From Rathayibacter caricis DSM 15933 (GTDB lineage: Bacteria; Actinomycetota; Actinomycetes; Actinomycetales; Microbacteriaceae), in assembly GCF_003044275.1 (NCBI RefSeq), contig NZ_PZPL01000001.1:2170001-2234000 (forward strand): a DNA stretch of 64,000 nt, written 5' to 3'. The notes beneath the pieces were generated by a model, which did not search any database, was not told the DNA's origin, and saw only the letters and a program-made list of their open reading frames with translations. This document shows positions 28,795-37,894 of the stretch, one piece after another. Both the position numbers and the translations under genes were made by a program. Position 1 is the stretch's first letter, and each line of letters starts with the position of its first letter.

Positions 28795-29009
28795 CGGGGC
28801 GAGGGCACTCCGCTCGCGGCGTTGTCGTCGGGCGCGATACCGCCGGTATCGCTTCCTCCTCCGCCTTGCGATCGAAGCACCCTCGCTTCGTCAGAAGACA
28901 GACGGGGCGAGGGCACTCCGCTCGCGGCGTTGTCGTCGGGCGCGATAGCGCCGGTATCGCTTCCTCCTCCGCCTTGCGATCGAAGCACCCTCGCCCCGTC
29001 AGAAGACAG
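28793..29009. repeat. structured repeat, tandem copies 2 and 3 (108-bp unit)
   Basis: Two units, 28793-28900 and 28901-29009, differ at only a few positions. Each has a left arm starting GACGGGGCGAGGGCACTCC and a right arm ending in CACCCTCGC plus TTCGTC or CCCCGTC, complementary to it. The core matches the repeat behind regX3: GGCGTTGTCGTCGG, GCGATACCGCCGGTATCGC (one base changed in the second unit), CCTCCTCCGCCTTGC. It fills the space between the HNH gene and phosphoketolase. Confidence 0.8.
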
Positions 29010-29022
29010 AGGCGACGAACTC

Positions 29023-31497
29023 CTACTCGTTGTCGCCGCCGGTGGCGGTGCTGGCGTTGCCGGAGCGCTCGCCGGACCAGGTCCAGTTGGCGACCGCGGG
29101 GAGGTCCTCGCCGAACTCGCGGGTGTAGGCGCGGGCGCGGATGCGGGCGTCCTGCATCTCCTGGCGGAGGCCGGCGGCGCGGGAGCCGAGTCCGGGGGTG
29201 CGGTCGATGACGTCGATCACCAGCGAGTAGCGGTCGAGGTCGTTCAGCATCACCATGTCGAACGGAGTGGTGGTGGTGCCGTTCTCCTTGTAGCCGCGCA
29301 CGTGCAGGTTCTGGTGACCGGTGCGCTTGTAGGTCAGGCGGTGGATCAGCCACGGGTAGCCGTGGTACGCGAACACCACGGGGCGGTCGGGGGTGAAGAC
29401 CGCGTCGAACTCGCGGTCCGAGAGGCCGTGCGGGTGCTCGGACTCGGACATCAGGCGCATGAGGTCGACGACGTTGACCGTGCGGATCGCGAGGTCCGGG
29501 AGCTTCTCGCGCAGGATGCTCACGGCGGCGAGGGTCTCGAGGGTCGGGACGTCGCCCGCGCAGGCGAGCACGACATCCGGCGACTCGCCCTGCCGCTCGC
29601 TGCTCGCCCACTCGAGGATGCCGAGGCCGCGGGTGCAGTGGGCGACGGCCTCGTCCATCGTCAGCCAGGCCGGGGCGGGCTGCTTGCCGGCGACGACGAC
29701 GTTGACGTAGTCGACGCTGCGGAGGCAGTGGTCGTAGACCGAGAGCAGCGTGTTGGCGTCGAACGGCAGGTAGACGCGCACCACCTCCGGCTTCTTGTTG
29801 ACGACGTGGTCGATGAAGCCCGGGTCCTGGTGGCTGAAGCCGTTGTGGTCTTGGCGCCAGACGTGGCTCGAGAGCAGGTAGTTGAGGCTCGCGATGGGGC
29901 GGCGCCACTCGATCTCGCGGGTGCCGTTCAGCCACTTCGCGTGCTGGTTGAACATCGAGTCGATGATGTGGATGAAGGCCTCGTAGCAGGTGAAGAGACC
30001 GTGGCGGCCGGTGAGGAGGTACCCCTCGAGCCAGCCCTGGCACTGGTGCTCGGAGAGGACCTCCATGACCCGGCCCGCGCGGGCCAGGTGGTCGTCGAGC
30101 GGGCTGAGCTCTCCCTCCCACTGCTTGTCGGTGGCGGCGTAGACGCTCTGCAGGCGGTTGCTCGCGACCTCGTCGGGTCCGAAGATGCGGAAGTTGGTGG
30201 GGTTGGCGCGGATGACGTCGGCGAGCCACTCGCCGAGCACCTTCGTCGCCTCGGCGACCGTGCCGCCGGGGGACTCGACGACGACCTCGTAGCGGCGGAA
30301 GTCGGGCAGGTTCAGGGTCTGCCGCAGGAGGCCGCCGTTGGCGTGCGGCGTGGCGCTCATCCGCAGCTCGCCCTCGGGAGCGAGGGAGCGGACGCGCTCG
30401 GCGATCCCTCCGCTCTCCGTGAAGAGCTCCTCGGGGTGGTAGGAGCGGAGCCAGTCCTCGAGCAGGCGGGTGTGCTCCTCGGTGTCGCGGACGTTGGCGA
30501 GCGGCACCTGGTGGGCGCGGTAGGTGCCCTCGACCTGCACGCCGTCGATCTCGGCAGGGCAGGTCCAGCCCTTCGGGGTCTTGAGGACGATCATGGGCCA
30601 GGCGGGCCGCGTCAGATCGCCGGCCGCGGCGCGCTCCTTGATCGCGGCGATGCGGTCGAGCACCGTGTCGAGCACCTCGGCGAAGCGCTCGTGCACGCGC
30701 ATCGGGTCCTCGCCGTCGAAGCCGCCCTCGACGAGGAAGGGCTCGTGCCCGTAGCCGCGGAGGAGGCTCGCGAGCTCCTCGTACGGGATGCGCGCGAGGA
30801 TCGTGGGGTTCGCGATCTTGTAACCGTTCAGGTGCAGGATCGGCAGGACCACTCCGTCGGTGGCCGGGTTCACGAACTTGTTCGAGTGCCAGCTGGTGGC
30901 GAGCGGGCCCGTCTCGGCCTCGCCGTCGCCGACGACCGCGGCGACGAGCAGGTCGGGGTTGTCGAAGGCGGCTCCGTAGGCGTGGCTGAGCGCGTAGCCG
31001 AGCTCGCCGCCCTCGTGGATGCTGCCCGGGGTCTCGGGAGCGGCGTGGCTGGGGATGCCGCCGGGGAAGCTGAACTGGCGGAAGAGCTTGCGCAGCCCGT
31101 CCTCGGACTCGTCGATGTGCGAGTAGATCTCGCTGTAGGTGCCGTCGAGGTAGGCGTTCGCGACCATGCCGGGGCCGCCGTGGCCGGGACCGGTGATGTA
31201 GAGGGTGGACTGGCGGCGCTCGCGGATGGCGCGGTTGAGGTGCGCGTAGATCAGGTTGAGGCCCGGGGTCGTGCCCCAGTGACCGAGGAGGCGCGGCTTG
31301 ATGTGATCGCGGGTGAGCGGCTCGGTGAGCAGCGGGTTCGCGAGGAGGTAGATCTGGCCGACGGCGAGGTAGTTGGCGGCGCGCCACCAGGCGTCGACGG
31401 TCTCGAGGGTCTCCGACGTCAGCGGGGCGTCCGCGTCGCGGGCGGCCCAGGTGTGCTCGGAGGCGGAGGGGAGCGCGGTGATCGAGGATGCGGCCAT
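29023..31497 (-). CDS. xfp: xylulose-5-phosphate/fructose-6-phosphate phosphoketolase
   Basis: 824 aa from ATG 31497. Thiamine-diphosphate enzyme that splits xylulose-5-P (or fructose-6-P) with phosphate to acetyl phosphate and an aldose phosphate. Signatures: [64 protein letters not shown], the TPP site [21 protein letters not shown] and the C-terminal [12 protein letters not shown] and [10 protein letters not shown]. Length is normal. It gives a bypass of lower glycolysis to acetyl-P. No Shine-Dalgarno is obvious. Gene stands alone, with the structured repeats at its 3' side. Confidence 0.97.
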   Translation of the reverse strand: MAASSITALPSASEHTWAARDADAPLTSETLETVDAWWRAANYLAVGQIYLLANPLLTEPLTRDHIKPRLLGHWGTTPGLNLIYAHLNRAIRERRQSTLYITGPGHGGPGMVANAYLDGTYSEIYSHIDESEDGLRKLFRQFSFPGGIPSHAAPETPGSIHEGGELGYALSHAYGAAFDNPDLLVAAVVGDGEAETGPLATSWHSNKFVNPATDGVVLPILHLNGYKIANPTILARIPYEELASLLRGYGHEPFLVEGGFDGEDPMRVHERFAEVLDTVLDRIAAIKERAAAGDLTRPAWPMIVLKTPKGWTCPAEIDGVQVEGTYRAHQVPLANVRDTEEHTRLLEDWLRSYHPEELFTESGGIAERVRSLAPEGELRMSATPHANGGLLRQTLNLPDFRRYEVVVESPGGTVAEATKVLGEWLADVIRANPTNFRIFGPDEVASNRLQSVYAATDKQWEGELSPLDDHLARAGRVMEVLSEHQCQGWLEGYLLTGRHGLFTCYEAFIHIIDSMFNQHAKWLNGTREIEWRRPIASLNYLLSSHVWRQDHNGFSHQDPGFIDHVVNKKPEVVRVYLPFDANTLLSVYDHCLRSVDYVNVVVAGKQPAPAWLTMDEAVAHCTRGLGILEWASSERQGESPDVVLACAGDVPTLETLAAVSILREKLPDLAIRTVNVVDLMRLMSESEHPHGLSDREFDAVFTPDRPVVFAYHGYPWLIHRLTYKRTGHQNLHVRGYKENGTTTTPFDMVMLNDLDRYSLVIDVIDRTPGLGSRAAGLRQEMQDARIRARAYTREFGEDLPAVANWTWSGERSGNASTATGGDNE

Positions 31498-31589
31498 GAC
31501 GCCACGCTCGCATCCGGCCGCCCCGCGCGGTAGGGCCTTGCGGCGCTCGCGCTCGGGACGGTCGGATGCGGGGTGCCGTTCGGGAGCGC

Positions 31590-32348
31590 TCAGCCGCGCG
31601 GAGTGGCGCGGCGGAGGATCAGCCAGCCGCTGAGGGCCGCGATCGCGGTGGGCACGAGGAGCAGCGCGAATCCGCCGGTGGTGCCGACCGCCTCGAGGGC
31701 GAGCCAGACGGAGTCCCACGAGTCGGTGAGGCTGATCAGCGCGACCGCGGCGACGGCCAGCGCGGCCAGTCCGATCCAGAAGACCGTCATGCCGACTCCC
31801 CGCCAGCGCACGTAGACGGACGCCGTGGCGGCTCCGACGAAGAAGAAGAACAGGAACAGGACGAAGACCCCGAAGGCCCGCTCGACCCACGAGATGCCGC
31901 CGAAGCCGACGACCCGGAACAGGATCCCGCCCATGCCCCAGCCGTTCGTCGCCGACTCGATCGCGGCCATGACGGTGTAGAGCAGCGTCCAGGCCGCCGA
32001 CAGGAGGACGAACGTGAGGGCGCTGCCCCAGTAGAAGTCGCGCCGCGTGGATCCGTAGCCCAGCGCCAGTCCGAAGGTGATGTTCACCGCCTGGATCGCG
32101 ACGACGAGCATGTAGATGAAGATGAACGCGCCGGGACCCGAGACCTGGACTCCGGACTCGCCGCCGGCGCTGTCGACGCCGATCGTGCGGAGCACCACCC
32201 AGAAGATCGCGAGGCTGCCGAGGAAGATCGCGGCGAGGATGCCCAGCGGCGTGTAGAGCAGCGTCGCGGGGTTGGCGAAGTGCAGGCGGACGATGCGGAG
32301 CAGGCGGTCGGAGGTGCCGAGGCTGTGCGCGGGGGCGGTGGTGGTCAT
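31590..32348 (-). CDS. ABC-2-like membrane permease of a GntR-ABC operon
   Basis: 252 aa with six hydrophobic helices (for example [79 protein letters not shown]). No sequence motif beyond topology. It overlaps the ATPase gene by four bases (ATGA) and must be the membrane partner. The substrate is unknown; GntR(YtrA)-ABC-permease operons commonly answer to cell-envelope antibiotics. Confidence 0.75.
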   Translation of the reverse strand: MTTTAPAHSLGTSDRLLRIVRLHFANPATLLYTPLGILAAIFLGSLAIFWVVLRTIGVDSAGGESGVQVSGPGAFIFIYMLVVAIQAVNITFGLALGYGSTRRDFYWGSALTFVLLSAAWTLLYTVMAAIESATNGWGMGGILFRVVGFGGISWVERAFGVFVLFLFFFFVGAATASVYVRWRGVGMTVFWIGLAALAVAAVALISLTDSWDSVWLALEAVGTTGGFALLLVPTAIAALSGWLILRRATPRG

Positions 32349-33232
32349 GAGGCGTCCTTCCCGGAGGAGGTGGTGCTCGTGAGCTGCACGACGAGCTGCT
32401 GGAGGGAGACGGGCTCGAGCTCGAGCCCTGCGGCTGCTGCCTGGGCCCGGCCCGAGTGGTCGAGGCGGGGGAGGGTCGCGGAGGCGAGTCCGCCGACGCC
32501 GCTGCGCGAGAGCACTTCACGACCGGACGTGAATGCGTCGACCGCGCTGCGGGTGCCGACGACGGTCGCGGCCGAGCCGCGCAGCTCCTCCGCATCGCTG
32601 TCGACGACGAGCCGGCCCTCGTCGATGACGAGGACGTGCTCGAGGAGGGAGCTGACCTCGTCGATCAGGTGCGTGGAGAGCACGACGGTGCGGGGGTGCT
32701 CGGCGAAGTCGGCGAGCAGGCGGTCGTAGAAGAGCTGGCGCGCGACCGCGTCCAGGCCCAGGTAGGGCTCGTCGAAGAAGGTGAGCGGGGCGCGCGAGGC
32801 GAGGCCGACGATCACTCCGACCGCCGAGAGCTGCCCACGCGAGAGCTTCTTGACCCGCCGGTTCAGCGGCAGGCGGAAGTCGCTGACGAGCTCGTTCGCG
32901 AACGCGTCGTCCCAGCCCTCGAAGAACCACGGGGCGCTGCGCAGGACGTGCTTCACCTGGAAGTCCTCGGGGTACTTCTGGCTCTCCTTGATGAAGCAGG
33001 TGCGGGAGAGGACGCCGGCGTTCTCGACCGGAGGCGCCCCGAACACGTGGATGTCGCCCGAGGTTGCGAACTCCTGACCCGTGAGCAGCGACATGAGCGT
33101 CGTCTTGCCCGCGCCGTTGCGGCCGAGGAGGCCGTGGATCCGGTTCTCATCGAGCGCGAAGCTCACGTCGTGGACCGCGTGCATGCTGCCGTAGTGCTTG
33201 CTGAGGCCGGCGACCTCGATGACCGCGCTCAT
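32345..33232 (-). CDS. ABC transporter ATP-binding protein
   Basis: 295 aa. Walker [10 protein letters not shown] (37-45), signature [16 protein letters not shown], Walker [15 protein letters not shown]-loop [11 protein letters not shown]. The signature has SRGQ rather than SGGQ, as in several YtrB-type ATPases. C-terminal about 70 residues form an extension ([35 protein letters not shown]). Overlaps the GntR gene and the permease by four bases each, so one coupled transcript serves all three. Confidence 0.9.
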   Translation of the reverse strand: MSAVIEVAGLSKHYGSMHAVHDVSFALDENRIHGLLGRNGAGKTTLMSLLTGQEFATSGDIHVFGAPPVENAGVLSRTCFIKESQKYPEDFQVKHVLRSAPWFFEGWDDAFANELVSDFRLPLNRRVKKLSRGQLSAVGVIVGLASRAPLTFFDEPYLGLDAVARQLFYDRLLADFAEHPRTVVLSTHLIDEVSSLLEHVLVIDEGRLVVDSDAEELRGSAATVVGTRSAVDAFTSGREVLSRSGVGGLASATLPRLDHSGRAQAAAAGLELEPVSLQQLVVQLTSTTSSGKDAS

Positions 33233-33585
33233 CGCGATCCCCCTTCGCTGATCATGGTGGCGAGCTCCTCGCGGGTGAGGCCGAGCTTGGCGGCCTCGGC
33301 GAGCAGCGGAGCGACGAACTGGTCGCGGAACTGGGTACGGCGCTTCTCGACCAGCCGGTCGCGGGCGCCCTCGGCGACGAACATCCCGATGCCTCTCCTC
33401 TTGTAGAGGACCCCGTCGTCGACGAGCAGGTTCACGCCTTTGCCGGCCGTGGCCGGGTTGATGCGGTGGAACGCGGCGAACTCGTTGGTCGAGGGGACCT
33501 GGGTCTCTTCGGGGAGCGCCCCCGCGATGATGTCGTTCTCGATCTGCTCGGCGATCTGCAGGAAGATCGGCCGGGAGTCGTCCAT
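33229..33585 (-). CDS. GntR-family regulator, YtrA subfamily
   Basis: 118 aa. Starts MDDSRPIFLQIAEQIENDIIAGALPEETQVPSTNEFAAFHRINPATAGKG, the GntR winged helix, with VDDGVLYKRRGIGMFVAEGA closing the wing. The short helical C-terminus (about 40 aa) is typical of YtrA, which has no large ligand domain. First gene of the operon and presumably its autoregulator. Just upstream, GGTTAGTTGGTACAGTAACTAACC (33618-33641) contains an interrupted inverted repeat (GGTTAGT...ACTAACC) overlapping the promoter, a good operator candidate. Confidence 0.9.
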   Translation of the reverse strand: MDDSRPIFLQIAEQIENDIIAGALPEETQVPSTNEFAAFHRINPATAGKGVNLLVDDGVLYKRRGIGMFVAEGARDRLVEKRRTQFRDQFVAPLLAEAAKLGLTREELATMISEGGSR

Positions 33586-33617
33586 GGGTGCTCCTTCCTG
33601 CTGTGCGGTGGTTCAGT

Positions 33618-33641
33618 GGTTAGTTGGTACAGTAACTAACC
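33618..33641 (-). promoter_or_regulatory. inverted repeat, probable GntR operator
   Basis: GGTTAGT (33618-33624) and ACTAACC (33635-33641) are exact inverses with a 10-base spacer, 33 bases upstream of the GntR gene. The recombinase frame of the mobile element also ends within it (TAA at 33620-33622, minus strand). Confidence 0.55.
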
Positions 33642-35719
33642 AAGCAGGTCTGTCGGGTGCTGTCAACCGCGGGCTGCGAGCTCGGCCCGGCCGACGGGTA
33701 CACTGGCTCGGCCAGCCTCTGTAGCTCAATGGAAGAGCGACTCCGTCCTAAGGAGCAGGTTGGGGGTTCGAGTCCCTCCAGGGGCACCAAAGTGTCGTTA
33801 CTAAAACCCTTGCCACAGAAAATCGGCGCGTTCGCGCCGTCGCTGGCCTCCAACAGGCTTGTAAGGGTCCGAGCACCACTCCTAGGAGTGGTGCTTTTTT
33901 CGTGCGCGCTCGCCTGGACCACCTGCGACGTGATCGTCGCGAACGGCTCGTTCAGTTCTGCCGTGATCGTCTCGTCCGTGTGGACGAGGACGCGCTCGAA
34001 GAAGACCTGGTTAAAGAGCCGCTTGATGTGATCGGGCGCACTTTTGTACAGGCGGGTGCACTCCATTGTCACGTCGAGGGCGACCTGGACGGCGTGCTCG
34101 ACGTCGGCGATGTCCTGGGTGAGGCGAGCTTCGTCGCGCTCGGCGGTCGTGCGCTCGGAGCGGATACGGTCCTGCTCCTTCTTGAACAAGTCAAGCGGGA
34201 TCGCGTCCGCGTAGTGGGCCTGGAGAAGACGGAGCTGCTCACGTTCGAGTCGCTCCAGGTCAGTCCGGATCTGCGCGCGCTGCCGCTCGCCGTCGCCACG
34301 GGTGGCAACGAACTCGTCGCGGAACAGCCGCTCGAGGTCATCTCGGGCGATCCGGTCTAGACGGAGACGCTCCTGGTACTCCGCGACGATCTTGTCCTCC
34401 ACGACATGGATGAGGACGGCTTTCTGCGTGCAGTCGTTCCGTTTCGCCTGACGCGCGGAGCAGTAGAAGTATGGGTAGATTTCGCCCGACTTCGACCGGG
34501 TCATCTGAACGATCAGCCGGTTGTGGCAGTTCCCGCAGTACACCGTGCTCTTGAGGTAGTGATCGTGTCGACGTCGGCGCTCGCCGGAGCGGCGCGCTTG
34601 CAGTGCGTCCTGCACCTTGTCCCATGTCTCCTGGTCGATCAGGGGCTCGTGCTTGCCGGCGTAGGTCGCTCCGGCGAACGAGACGAGGCCGAGGTAGTAC
34701 GAGTTGGTCAGGATCTTGTGGAGATCGGTATCGGTCAGGGCCCGCGAGGGAACTTGCGGAGTCCGCCGCGTGGTGAGCCCGCGCTGAGCGAGTTCGAGCG
34801 CGAGCTGGGACAGGCTGACGTTGGGCTCGGTGTAGCGGTGAAAGGCCCAGGTGATGAGCGGAGCGCGGTCGGAGTCAGGGCGAACCGTGCGGCTTTCGCG
34901 GCCGTCGATGTCGAACTCGCGGACGTTCAGGTATCCGAGCGGAGCTCGACCTGGAGTTCCGCCCTTCTGCACCTTCTGCGTCATGCCCTTTGTGACCTCG
35001 TGTGCGAGGTTGCGCGAGTAGAACTCTGCGATCGACGACATGATCCCGTGAAGGAGCGCGCCGGACGGTGACTGGTCGATGCTCTCCGTGGCGGAGATCA
35101 GCGCCACGTTCGCGGCGGTCAGCTGCTTCATGATCTCGACGTCGTCCTCGCGGTTGCGGGCGAGGCGATCGACCTTGTGTACGACGACGTAGTCGACCGA
35201 GTGCTCACGGATGTACTCGAGCATCTCTTGAAGCGCCGGACGGTTCGCTGTCTTCGCGGACTCTCCGCGGTCGACGAACTCCTTGGCGACCATGGCGCCC
35301 ATCGACTGAGCCTTCTTCCGATTCGCCTCCCGCTGCGCAGGGATCGAGAACCCCTCCTTCTCGTCACCGCGCTGCGCCTGACGGGCAGTCGACACACGGA
35401 GGTAGAGGACCGCGACCTTCGGCGTCAGCATCTCGCCGATCACGGAGAGGGGGTCGGGGGTGGCCGGCTGAGGGCTCAGGGTAGGGGTGGCGAGAAGCGG
35501 TGAGAGTGTCATAGCGCTCTGATTAACGCTCTGAATGCGCGCAGAGTCGAGTCTTTTCTGTAGCGAAAGCCGATCTCCTTCCAAGGGATCGGCCGTCGAC
35601 CCCCGATCGGCTGGTGTTGCGGAAATTGCTACGGTCGGAGAAGCCATTTCGGGATCGGAAGGAACTTCGTTGCGATGCTTCTGCGGTTGGGTGGCTACTG
35701 GCACGGAGTCGTCTCTCAT
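33620..35719 (-). CDS. large serine recombinase (integrase of the element)
   Basis: 699 aa from ATG 35719, which overlaps the previous stop (ATGA). About 100 residues of unusual leader precede the resolvase domain, whose nucleophile is Ser110 in VAVLYLRVSTARQ; VVVHKVDRLARN and the recombinase domain (PLGYLNVREFD...) follow, then a zinc ribbon (CGNC about 395, YFYCSARQAKRNDC) and a coiled coil (RTDLERLEREQLRLLQ). Domain homology ends near 33930. The frame continues with no stop through the tRNA terminator and the antisense of tRNA-Arg (residues about 645-668) to TAA at 33620, so the true stop was probably lost or replaced on integration. A shorter start at 35512 (MTLSPLL) would also keep all domains. 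Confidence 0.88.
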   Translation of the reverse strand: MRDDSVPVATQPQKHRNEVPSDPEMASPTVAISATPADRGSTADPLEGDRLSLQKRLDSARIQSVNQSAMTLSPLLATPTLSPQPATPDPLSVIGEMLTPKVAVLYLRVSTARQAQRGDEKEGFSIPAQREANRKKAQSMGAMVAKEFVDRGESAKTANRPALQEMLEYIREHSVDYVVVHKVDRLARNREDDVEIMKQLTAANVALISATESIDQSPSGALLHGIMSSIAEFYSRNLAHEVTKGMTQKVQKGGTPGRAPLGYLNVREFDIDGRESRTVRPDSDRAPLITWAFHRYTEPNVSLSQLALELAQRGLTTRRTPQVPSRALTDTDLHKILTNSYYLGLVSFAGATYAGKHEPLIDQETWDKVQDALQARRSGERRRRHDHYLKSTVYCGNCHNRLIVQMTRSKSGEIYPYFYCSARQAKRNDCTQKAVLIHVVEDKIVAEYQERLRLDRIARDDLERLFRDEFVATRGDGERQRAQIRTDLERLEREQLRLLQAHYADAIPLDLFKKEQDRIRSERTTAERDEARLTQDIADVEHAVQVALDVTMECTRLYKSAPDHIKRLFNQVFFERVLVHTDETITAELNEPFATITSQVVQASAHEKSTTPRSGARTLTSLLEASDGANAPIFCGKGFSNDTLVPLEGLEPPTCSLGRSRSSIELQRLAEPVYPSAGPSSQPAVDSTRQTCLVSYCTN
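33715..33786 (+). tRNA. tRNA-Arg (anticodon CCU), integration site
   Basis: 72-nt cloverleaf: acceptor GCCTCTG with CAGGGGC, loop GTCCTAA with anticodon CCT, T-arm GGGGGTTCGAGTCCCTC. CCA is encoded (33787-33789). It sits at the boundary of conserved chromosome and mobile region and is read through on the antisense strand by the recombinase frame. Confidence 0.92.
33872..33900 (+). terminator. tRNA terminator with U-run
   Basis: AGCACCACTCCT (33872-33883) is followed at once by its exact inverse (33884-33895) and TTTTTT, a textbook intrinsic terminator. It lies inside the recombinase frame on the other strand. Confidence 0.88.
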
Positions 35720-36081
35720 TTGTGGAAGACGTAGACCCGGTCTGCGTGGTGGACGATGTCGAAGATCTCGCGGAACTGGATCTCTACCGATTCGTAGTTC
35801 CAGCGCAGGTCGTGGTCGGCGATGCCCTGCTCTTGGTGGAACTTGGTGAGGGCGGTGCGCCACCCGAGCCCGTCGATGTGCTCGTCGAGAGCCGTCCGCA
35901 CGCTCGGATACTCGCCGAAGAAGCTGTCCTCGAACTCGGCGGCGAAGGTGCGCGGGTCAGTCTCCGAGCCGAAGACCTGCAAGAAGGCGGTCATTGCCTT
36001 CGCTCGGTCGTAGGTGTCCATACCCTCCCGAGGTTGCGGCTCGTTGTTTTCCAGGTGTTGCGGTTGTTCTGGTGTTGTCAT
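35716..36081 (-). CDS. small acidic ArdA-like protein 1
   Basis: 121 aa from ATG 36081 (GAGAAC upstream). Acidic, with core EFEDSFFGEYPSVRTALDEHI, LRWNYESVEIQFREIFDIV and RVYVFHK. The pattern F.D...G.Y.S followed by D/Y..A....R....V...VYVF is that of the C-terminal part of ArdA antirestriction proteins, which mimic B-DNA to block type I restriction enzymes; ArdA itself is longer (about 165-170 aa). Two paralogues lie directly upstream. Its stop overlaps the recombinase start (ATGA). The ArdA assignment is by eye and only moderately sure. Confidence 0.6.
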   Translation of the reverse strand: MTTPEQPQHLENNEPQPREGMDTYDRAKAMTAFLQVFGSETDPRTFAAEFEDSFFGEYPSVRTALDEHIDGLGWRTALTKFHQEQGIADHDLRWNYESVEIQFREIFDIVHHADRVYVFHK

Positions 36082-36133
36082 GTGTCGTTCTCTTTTCTGC
36101 CCACCCGGTGAAAGATTGATAGGCGACATGCTG

Positions 36134-36568
36134 TTACAGGTGGAAGGTGTAGACCTTGTCTCGGTAGTAGACGATGTCGACGGTCGCTCGGAACCGGCGT
36201 TCGATCGCGGCGTAGTTCCACTGGAGCTCGTCGGGCGTGATGCCCCAGTCCCTTTGTAGGGCGGTCAGGGCCTCGTTCCAACCGAGGATCTCGATCTGGT
36301 CGTCGATGGCTTCGTCGAGACTGTCGTATACGGCGTAGAAAATGTCAGCAAATTCGGTGGCGATGCTTCCTGACGTAACCTCTACGTCAGGAAGCTGCAG
36401 GAAGGCAGCAAATGCTTCGGGGTGGTTGCGGACTGCGCGGGCGATGTATTCGTCGTCTTCCCAGTCAGGTCGGTTGCGGAAGAGGTGGGCGATATCTTCT
36501 TCGGCTTCGGAGCGGCGGTGGCGCGGCCGTTGCCGCTCGTGCGGTGATTCTTGTTCGGGCGAGGTCAT
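36134..36568 (-). CDS. small acidic ArdA-like protein 2
   Basis: 144 aa from ATG 36568, with AGGAGG five bases upstream, the best ribosome binding site of the three. N-terminal Arg/Glu-rich segment (HERQRPRHRRSEAEEDIAHL), then ARAVRNHPEAFAAFLQLPDVEV and the shared core EFADIFYAVYDSLDEAIDDQI, LQWNYAAIERRFRATVDIV, KVYTFHL. It ends 53 bp before paralogue 1. Same family inference as paralogue 1: a DNA-mimic antirestriction protein, or an accessory regulator of the recombinase. Confidence 0.6.
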   Translation of the reverse strand: MTSPEQESPHERQRPRHRRSEAEEDIAHLFRNRPDWEDDEYIARAVRNHPEAFAAFLQLPDVEVTSGSIATEFADIFYAVYDSLDEAIDDQIEILGWNEALTALQRDWGITPDELQWNYAAIERRFRATVDIVYYRDKVYTFHL

Positions 36569-36614
36569 GAGGTCCTCCTTTCTGTCTCCGCGGGGTTGTG
36601 GGTGCGGGGAGTGG

Positions 36615-36893
36615 TTAGTGGTGGTGTCGGTAGATGAGGACGCGGTCGGGGTACTCGCGGACGTCGAAGACGTCGCGGTAGAGCATCTCGAGCACTGGGT
36701 CGGGTCGGCCGGGGTCGTGGTCGGGGATGAGTTCGGGGTCCCAGCCGAGCGCGTCGACGATCGCGTCAATGGCCTCAGTGATCGTCGGGAACTCGGCAAC
36801 GAAGGCCGGGTCCTCGTTCAGTTCCTGCGCGGTCGGCGCGACCTCCTCGGGCGAAGTGGTTTCTGGCGTTGGCGGGTGTTCAGGGTTAGTCAT
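36615..36893 (-). CDS. small acidic ArdA-like protein 3 (shortest)
   Basis: 92 aa from ATG 36893 (GAAAGG nine bases upstream). Strongly acidic. Keeps part of the shared core: FVAEFPTITEAIDAIVDALGW, VLEMLYRDVFDVREYPDRVLIYRHHH. It lacks about 30 residues present in the two downstream paralogues, so it may be a worn copy or a distinct partner. Start overlaps the end of the replication-relaxation gene by eight bases. Confidence 0.5.
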   Translation of the reverse strand: MTNPEHPPTPETTSPEEVAPTAQELNEDPAFVAEFPTITEAIDAIVDALGWDPELIPDHDPGRPDPVLEMLYRDVFDVREYPDRVLIYRHHH

Positions 36894-37734
36894 GTGGGTG
36901 GTCCTTTCTGGTGTTGTAGTCGGAGGCGCCGGTGCGCAGCAGCGGTTGGAACTCGTCGAGGCTGATCACGGTGAAGAGCTGGTCGTCGAGGTCGGTCTCG
37001 CTCGTGATGCGATGGGCCAGTTGGTCGCGTCGCCTTGTGGTGGGGGTGATCCAGACGACGGCGGGGAAGAGGCCGGTTCGTCGTTGTTCGAGGCCGCTGC
37101 CTCGGTAGTGCTGGTACTGGCGGCACTTGGTGACGATGCGTGCGGGATTCTCCGTGGCGAGGTCGACTTCCAGGAACCAGTGATCCTCGTACCCATCGAG
37201 GGTGCTGGTGATGACGGCGAGGTCGGGCTTGAGGAAGATCCGCTGGCCGGCCGAGCCGAGGTAGGGGCGCCAGCAGGCGGGCTCCGGGGTGATGCTCTCG
37301 ATCTTGAGGCTGCGGGTGTCTTCGAGTTCGGCGAGTTGGACGCGGAGTTCTGAGATGGCGAGGGTGTGCTCGAGGAACGTGAGAGAGGGGTCCTGGTCGC
37401 GTCGATAGCGCTTCTTCCTCTGCTCGGAATCCGCGCCGCCATTCCCTGCGAGGCGGGCGCCGCGGTTGGTGATGGTCCAGATGCCGGCGCTCGAGCCGCG
37501 TGCTTGTCCGCCGACTGTGCGGGGGAGGACGTGCAGCAGGCCGATGCTTCCGAGCTTCTGGAGGAGCCGGTTGGTCTGGCGCGCAGCGGAACGGTCGCTG
37601 CCGTACCGGGCGCGGGCGGCTCGGGCGAGCTGCCTGCTGGTGGCGTATCGCTGCTCGAGCAGGAACCTGAGGACGGCCTGCTCCTGTTCGGTCGGTCTCG
37701 GCTCCGCTTCGGTTCGTCTTCTTCGGCCGCTCAT
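36886..37734 (-). CDS. replication-relaxation family protein
   Basis: 282 aa from ATG 37734. N-terminal winged-helix segment (PTEQEQAVLRFLLEQRYATSRQLARAA, NRLLQKLGSIGLL), then the family core SLTFLEHTLAISELRVQL, KPDLAVITSTLDGYEDHWFLEVDLATENPARIVTKCRQYQHY. Named for plasmid proteins implicated in replication and relaxation of mobile actinobacterial elements. The E(V)D..TE segment with downstream K recalls PD-(D/E)XK nucleases, so it might nick DNA (inference). It leads the operon of ArdA-like genes and recombinase. Confidence 0.85.
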   Translation of the reverse strand: MSGRRRRTEAEPRPTEQEQAVLRFLLEQRYATSRQLARAARARYGSDRSAARQTNRLLQKLGSIGLLHVLPRTVGGQARGSSAGIWTITNRGARLAGNGGADSEQRKKRYRRDQDPSLTFLEHTLAISELRVQLAELEDTRSLKIESITPEPACWRPYLGSAGQRIFLKPDLAVITSTLDGYEDHWFLEVDLATENPARIVTKCRQYQHYRGSGLEQRRTGLFPAVVWITPTTRRRDQLAHRITSETDLDDQLFTVISLDEFQPLLRTGASDYNTRKDHPHD

Positions 37735-37894
37735 AGCTGCCGTCCTGGGCGACGGGCCGGTACCCACCGGAACGGTGGGTGAGTCATAGCCAGAAGGTGA
37801 GCGACAAGGGCGGTATTGGGGGCGAGTACGGGCATGTTTAGGGGAGCGACGAGTCTGCCGAGGAGTCTCTGCTCAGAGGTCAATGAGACGAGAG

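Noticed and set aside
29023..31533. Very long open frames opposite phosphoketolase on the plus strand and in the other minus frame
   Set aside because: Shadow frames produced by GC-rich codon bias; compositions are Arg/Ala/Pro or Val/Glu/Asp-rich with no domain, and the phosphoketolase reading is unambiguous.
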